Assembly: GCA_947036575.1 (NCBI GenBank)
Contig: CAMQSH010000084.1
Coordinates: 1-7,943 of the forward strand
Source: an uncultured Brevinema sp.
GTDB lineage: Bacteria > Spirochaetota > Brevinematia > Brevinematales > Brevinemataceae
Reading direction: 5' to 3'
DNA length: 7,943 bases
Each line of letters begins with the position of its first letter. Positions within the stretch are counted from its first letter, which is position 1. The notes beneath the pieces are model-generated. The model did not search any database. It was not told the origin of the DNA and saw nothing but the letters and a program-made list of their open reading frames with translations. Below, piece after piece: positions 5,535-7,943 of the stretch. The position numbers and the translations under genes were made by a program.

Positions 5535-5707
5535 TAGGGAGCTTAGAGAAGTGTCCCTAGCGTAGCACCCCTCAAGGGGCTATAATTAGTGAATGATACT
5601 GACTAACAGTAGTATCATCACTAAGAGTGTAATGAAGTACAACTTCATATGAGTGTTCCTCCTATGGAGATTTTAAGAGTCTGTTTGTTGCAGACTCTTA
5701 ATTTTTT
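5535..5707 (+). ncRNA. Structured non-coding RNA, about 170 nt
   Basis: A perfect promoter upstream and a strong terminator at the end bound this RNA. Between them lie consecutive hairpins: TAGGGA 5535-5540 with TCCCTA 5554-5559; TAG/CTA plus CCCC/GGGG 5563-5582; a long stem 5586-5600 with 5611-5624 (14 bp, one bulged A, 10-nt loop); ATGAAGT 5632-5638 with ACTTCAT 5642-5648; CTCC/GGAG 5659-5669; and the terminator 5674-5700. Small ORFs inside (19 and 29 codons) have no ribosome binding site and overlap stems. UUCCUCC at 5656-5662 could touch a Shine-Dalgarno, but this is generic. I do not recognise a family; the density of stems suggests a stable regulatory or scaffold RNA. Confidence 0.7.
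5674..5707 (+). terminator. Terminator of the 5535-5707 RNA
   Basis: TAAGAGTCTG (5674-5683) pairs perfectly with CAGACTCTTA (5691-5700) around a 7-nt loop, followed by ATTTTTT. The T-run is on the plus strand only. Confidence 0.9.
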
Positions 5708-5764
5708 ACACACTTCATTATCTCTTTTATTGTATTAGTAAAATATTGTCGGATATTTTTTTCA

Positions 5765-6310
5765 TTACCTAAAAAATAAATTATAAAAAAATATTTTTAT
5801 TCTTATAAAGAAAATACAAATCTTTTCATCCTTATCAATTTCTAATCCCCATTCATTTTTTATCAATATCCAAGTATCTACGTATTCTTCGTGGTATTTT
5901 ATATTTGTCGGCATCCAGGAGCAAGGAGTTCTTGAGCCTTTGGAACGATTTTCAGATTTACTTACAGCGATAAGATGATTTGGAGTACCTAGATAGTTGC
6001 CATATTTTGATTTGGTATCTTTATCCCAGGCGAAAGCTCCTGATAAGTGAGCTTCTTTTAATGGCACAAAATGGTCCACATCAAGATCACTAGCATTTGT
6101 AAAATACTCATCAGAGTAGGGGTCGTACCAACGCCCACTAATAACACGCCTGTTAGAGATCACTAATTGTCCTATATTTTCTTCTATCAAAACTTCCATT
6201 CTCGTATTGAGTCCGTCTTTATCTTCATCGATCCACCTGTATTCATCTCTATTGTAAGAATCTTGACTATAAGTAGACACGCAAATAAATATTAATAATA
6301 ATTTCTTCAT
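5765..6310 (-). CDS. Exported HNH nuclease, DUF1524/GmrSD-C-like
   Basis: The product is 181 aa with a short signal peptide (about residues 1-15). The mature protein carries the set typical of exported HNH proteins: EYRWIDEDKDGLNTRMEVLI (about 23-42), GRWYDPYSDEYFT (59-71), DLDVDHFVPLKEA (75-87, catalytic His 80) and SENRSKGSRTPCSWMP (119-134, Asn 121 and the RSKG turn as metal and substrate contacts). It should cut DNA in the periplasm or outside the cell, perhaps for nutrient salvage or against incoming DNA. The last about 20 residues are hydrophobic and basic and look like AT-rich read-out, not family sequence. No Shine-Dalgarno precedes the ATG. The -10 box lies 5 nt before it, so the mRNA is probably leaderless. 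It has no immunity partner next to it. Confidence 0.85.
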   Translation of the reverse strand: MKKLLLIFICVSTYSQDSYNRDEYRWIDEDKDGLNTRMEVLIEENIGQLVISNRRVISGRWYDPYSDEYFTNASDLDVDHFVPLKEAHLSGAFAWDKDTKSKYGNYLGTPNHLIAVSKSENRSKGSRTPCSWMPTNIKYHEEYVDTWILIKNEWGLEIDKDEKICIFFIRIKIFFYNLFFR

Positions 6311-6315
6311 TATTT

Positions 6316-6344
6316 ATTGTACAGAATTACTTGGAATTTGTCAA
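6316..6344 (-). promoter_or_regulatory. Promoter of the HNH gene, probably leaderless
   Basis: On the minus strand TTGACA (6344-6339), a 17-bp spacer and TACAAT (6321-6316) are followed by only 5 nt (6315-6311) before the ATG at 6310. The expected start is at or next to the A of the start codon. Confidence 0.75.
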
Positions 6345-6350
6345 TTACTG

Positions 6351-6379
6351 TTGACATTTTTGTGAGCACGTAGTATAAT
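6351..6379 (+). promoter_or_regulatory. Perfect consensus promoter of the anti-SD small RNA
   Basis: TTGACA (6351-6356), exactly 17 bp and TATAAT (6374-6379) predict a start near 6386. Its -35 box is 6 bp from the -35 box of the divergent HNH promoter (TGTCAA-6-TTGACA), so two polymerases are unlikely to bind together. Confidence 0.9.
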
Positions 6380-6385
6380 ATTATA

Positions 6386-6460
6386 TACTTCTATAAATTA
6401 TCCAATACACAACGGTAAATTTATTAAAAAGACTCTGCATTTTGTGGGGTCTTTTTTTTG
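6386..6460 (+). ncRNA. Small RNA with a loop complementary to the rep Shine-Dalgarno
   Basis: A perfect promoter and a clear terminator bound an RNA of about 75 nt. Its 5' hairpin has the stem ATAAATT (6393-6399) with AATTTAT (6418-6424) and an 18-nt loop. The loop contains TCCAATACACA (6401-6411), the exact reverse complement of TGTGTATTGGA at 6700-6710, which covers the first bases of the predicted rep mRNA and the GGA of its GGAGG Shine-Dalgarno. Pairing should block rep translation. Unlike classical countertranscribed RNAs, this RNA lies on the same strand as rep and upstream, so it would act in trans. Readthrough would place the same element in cis. It has no ORF with a ribosome binding site. 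Confidence 0.75.
6426..6460 (+). terminator. Terminator of the anti-SD small RNA
   Basis: AAAGACTC (6428-6435) pairs with GGGTCTTT (6447-6454) with one G-U pair, extendable by flanking A-T pairs, followed by a run of T residues to 6459. Confidence 0.85.
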
Positions 6461-6472
6461 TTCTCTCTTAGT

Positions 6473-6540
6473 GGTGCGATTTTTGTAATCAAATAGATAT
6501 TAGTGCAATTTTTGTAAATACTAAAGACAAACATTGCACT
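6473..6540. repeat. Iteron-like direct and inverted repeats upstream of rep
   Basis: GGTGCGATTTTTGTAAT (6473-6489) and AGTGCAATTTTTGTAAA (6502-6518) are direct repeats 29 bp apart with a common GTGCRATTTTTGTAA core. TTGCACT (6534-6540) is the inverted form of AGTGCAA (6502-6508). Position upstream of rep and next to an AT-rich tract fits initiator binding sites at an origin. Confidence 0.55.
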
Positions 6541-6594
6541 TTCTCATTTTATTTCACAGCTCACAATACTGATATTTCCTATATATGAATTTTT

Positions 6595-6690
6595 AAAATT
6601 GTAGGTAACTAAATATATAAATAATAAATCACTACTTTTTATTTTTTTTATTTTTCTTTTTTTTTATTGACAAAAATATATTTTTGTTCT
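6595..6690. other. Extremely AT-rich tract, possible DNA unwinding element
   Basis: Only a handful of G or C bases occur here, with a long T-rich run (about 6635-6668) directly before the rep promoter. Next to iteron-like repeats and rep this fits an origin melting region, though no clear DnaA box is seen. TTATCCAAT at 6398-6406 is only a partial match and overlaps the small RNA loop. Confidence 0.45.
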
Positions 6691-6695
6691 AAACT
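6667..6695 (+). promoter_or_regulatory. rep promoter with overlapping palindrome
   Basis: TTGACA (6667-6672), a 17-bp spacer and TAAACT (6690-6695) predict a start near 6702, leaving a leader of only about 16 nt before the GTG at 6718. The spacer holds a perfect 16-bp palindrome CAAAAATATATTTTTG (6671-6686), a possible repressor site. Confidence 0.75.
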
Positions 6696-6747
6696 GAGAT
6701 GTGTATTGGAGGAAGTAGTGAAGTATCAAATCATACATCTCAGTTTA
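6690..6747. repeat. 13-bp perfect inverted repeat flanking the rep start
   Basis: TAAACTGAGATGT (6690-6702) and ACATCTCAGTTTA (6735-6747) are perfect inverted copies around the Shine-Dalgarno and start codon. The left arm overlaps the -10 box and would be absent from mRNA started at 6702, so a DNA-level operator (Rep autoregulation) is likely. A longer readthrough mRNA would fold the start region into a 32-nt loop. Confidence 0.8.
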
Positions 6748-7943
6748 ATTAACGAATTTCAACTTACTTTATCAGAAGTTATTGTCTTATCAAAAATCAG
6801 ATCTTTAGAAAACAAAAGATTTCAAGACACTTGTATTGCTCGATATGAAAATATTGGTTCATTTATTGGTATGACAGAGAGATCTGTAGCTTATAATGTC
6901 AAAAAACTTCAACAAAAAGGGCTTATTCAAACAGGTGAATACCTAAATCCAAACTCTCCTAAAAAATCCTACCTAAAAACATGGTGGAAAAAATCAACAG
7001 ACCTTGTTCAAGATTCTATTTCTAACTCTTTGTATATCAAAATTCCTCAAGAAATCCTTGAATCTCAAGTATTAAATGCAACTAACAAGTTTTATTTTGG
7101 ATTGATTACTTATCTTCGTGATAAGCTCGATATAGATGCGACAAAAAGTATTTCATACAAAGATGTTGCTAAATATTTCCCTTGTAAAAAAAGAACCTAT
7201 TATCACAATTTAGATATGCTCAAAAGCATAGGGGTACTTGATGATCTTTGTTATAGCAAATTTAATCAAGAAGATGTTCTACAAAAAATACAAGCTTATG
7301 ATTGTAATGCTATTCGTGGAAGACAAGCAGCTTTATCGATAGAAGAAAAAAGTTATTTATTAACACTTGATGAATCTTTACAAAAGCAATTTGAAAAAGA
7401 TACCTTATTTACAAAAAGAATGACTAAGCAATCCAAGAAAAAAGAAAATTGTTCCTATCATATACTTGATCTACCTTTTGTCAAAACACCAAGCCCTCAG
7501 ACTACTTTAGTGGACCTCAAGCCTTCACACAACAGATACTATGAAGCGATGACACAAATTAGACGCTCTCATGGAGTGATAGCCGATGACTTTGAAAATG
7601 CCAACAAAGAATTTAAAAACTCTCCTTACAACTTAGTTAAAAAAACAAATAGAAGAAAAGATTTTATAATAGCTCACGCCGATGCTATTAGATTTGCTAT
7701 AGATTATAAATATATGGATCAGTTTCAAGATAACTATTTTCATTCTTTATATAAATATTTCCCTGAAGTATTTGATACTTTAGGAAGTAACACTAATAAA
7801 ATACAAGATCATCTAGTCAACATAGGGGTAGTTAAAATCACACTTCTAACATGGGGTGAAGAGTTCACAAAAGAGTTTGGATATAACTTCTCAAGTGAAA
7901 GGTTGGATAAGGTGGTAAGTAATTTTTGTTTACATAATATCAA
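6718..7943 (+). CDS. Putative plasmid replication initiator, open at window end
   Basis: GTG at 6718 is the start: GGAGG (6708-6712) lies 5 nt upstream and the promoter just before it. The window shows 408 codons without a stop. If the molecule is circular, the frame continues over the junction for five codons and stops at TAG 14-16, giving 413 aa. Residues about 15-75 form a winged helix of the HTH_36 kind (SFIGMTERSVAYNVKKLQQK, KGLI wing). A second winged helix is likely at about 145-175 (SYKDVAKYFPCKKRTYYHNL). Two such domains are usual in plasmid initiators. The rest is charged and cytoplasmic, with no helicase or primase motif. The context (iteron-like repeats, AT-rich tract, operator-like repeats, anti-SD RNA) supports replication initiation, but I cannot name the family with certainty; a phage-type replication or transcription factor is the alternative. 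Confidence 0.7.
   Translation, partial: MKYQIIHLSLINEFQLTLSEVIVLSKIRSLENKRFQDTCIARYENIGSFIGMTERSVAYNVKKLQQKGLIQTGEYLNPNSPKKSYLKTWWKKSTDLVQDSISNSLYIKIPQEILESQVLNATNKFYFGLITYLRDKLDIDATKSISYKDVAKYFPCKKRTYYHNLDMLKSIGVLDDLCYSKFNQEDVLQKIQAYDCNAIRGRQAALSIEEKSYLLTLDESLQKQFEKDTLFTKRMTKQSKKKENCSYHILDLPFVKTPSPQTTLVDLKPSHNRYYEAMTQIRRSHGVIADDFENANKEFKNSPYNLVKKTNRRKDFIIAHADAIRFAIDYKYMDQFQDNYFHSLYKYFPEVFDTLGSNTNKIQDHLVNIGVVKITLLTWGEEFTKEFGYNFSSERLDKVVSNFCLHNI

Noticed and set aside
5656..5662. UUCCUCC in the 5535-5707 RNA as a specific anti-SD for rep
   Set aside because: Only 7 nt and complementary to any strong Shine-Dalgarno; not specific like the 11-nt match at 6401-6411.
5649..5738. 29-codon ORF in the 5535-5707 RNA
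   Set aside because: No ribosome binding site; it runs through the terminator stem and beyond, so it is most likely chance.
6690..6800. Classical antisense RNA promoter opposite rep
   Set aside because: The minus strand offers only poor -35/-10 pairs with wrong spacing (TTCGTT-15-TATGAT at best); not supportable.

Overview
The window is an AT-rich (roughly 30% GC by eye) bacterial sequence that reads like a small plasmid. At the right end a two-winged-helix protein (from 6718) looks like a replication initiator. It is still open at base 7943. If bases 7943 and 1 are joined, it continues for five more codons and stops at 14-16, inside an 18-bp tandem repeat and ahead of a strong terminator (116-145). 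That fits a complete circle of 7943 bp, but it is inference. Promoters are close to the sigma-70 consensus, nearly all with 17-bp spacers. Two genes encode proteins with Sec-type signal peptides. I cannot name the host: a low-GC Gram-negative (for example Campylobacterota, a low-GC gammaproteobacterium or a spirochaete) is possible but not proven.

Layout. 1-145: tandem repeats and terminator. 146-350: remnant of a gene that is intact at 4846-5319, a tiny hydrophobic ORF and several hairpins. 369-604, minus strand: a highly structured non-coding RNA with its own consensus promoter, divergent from the restriction-modification gene. 732-3875: a 1047-aa single-chain restriction-modification protein (type ISP-like methyltransferase with a PD-(D/E)XK nuclease and no helicase). 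3877-4515: an unrecognised 212-aa protein, one base downstream and probably translationally coupled. 4575-4836: a doubtful, perhaps frameshifted small gene. 4738-4828 and 5394-5484: 91-bp direct repeats, each a promoter plus terminator, flanking a minus-strand gene for a small exported protein. 5500-5707: a second stand-alone structured RNA. 5765-6310, minus strand: an exported HNH nuclease, apparently transcribed leaderless. 6351-6460: a third small RNA. 6473-6747: iteron-like repeats, an AT-rich tract, the rep promoter and operator-like inverted repeats. 6718-end: rep.

How the parts may work together. The most striking signal is the small RNA at about 6386-6460. Its hairpin loop carries 11 nt (6401-6411) perfectly complementary to the 5' end and Shine-Dalgarno of the rep mRNA (6700-6710), although it is encoded on the same strand about 300 bp upstream. 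This suggests copy-number control by a sense-strand, anti-Shine-Dalgarno RNA. The restriction-modification gene and its partner form the cargo, possibly a defence module and a stabiliser of the plasmid. The other two structured RNAs have no function I can assign.
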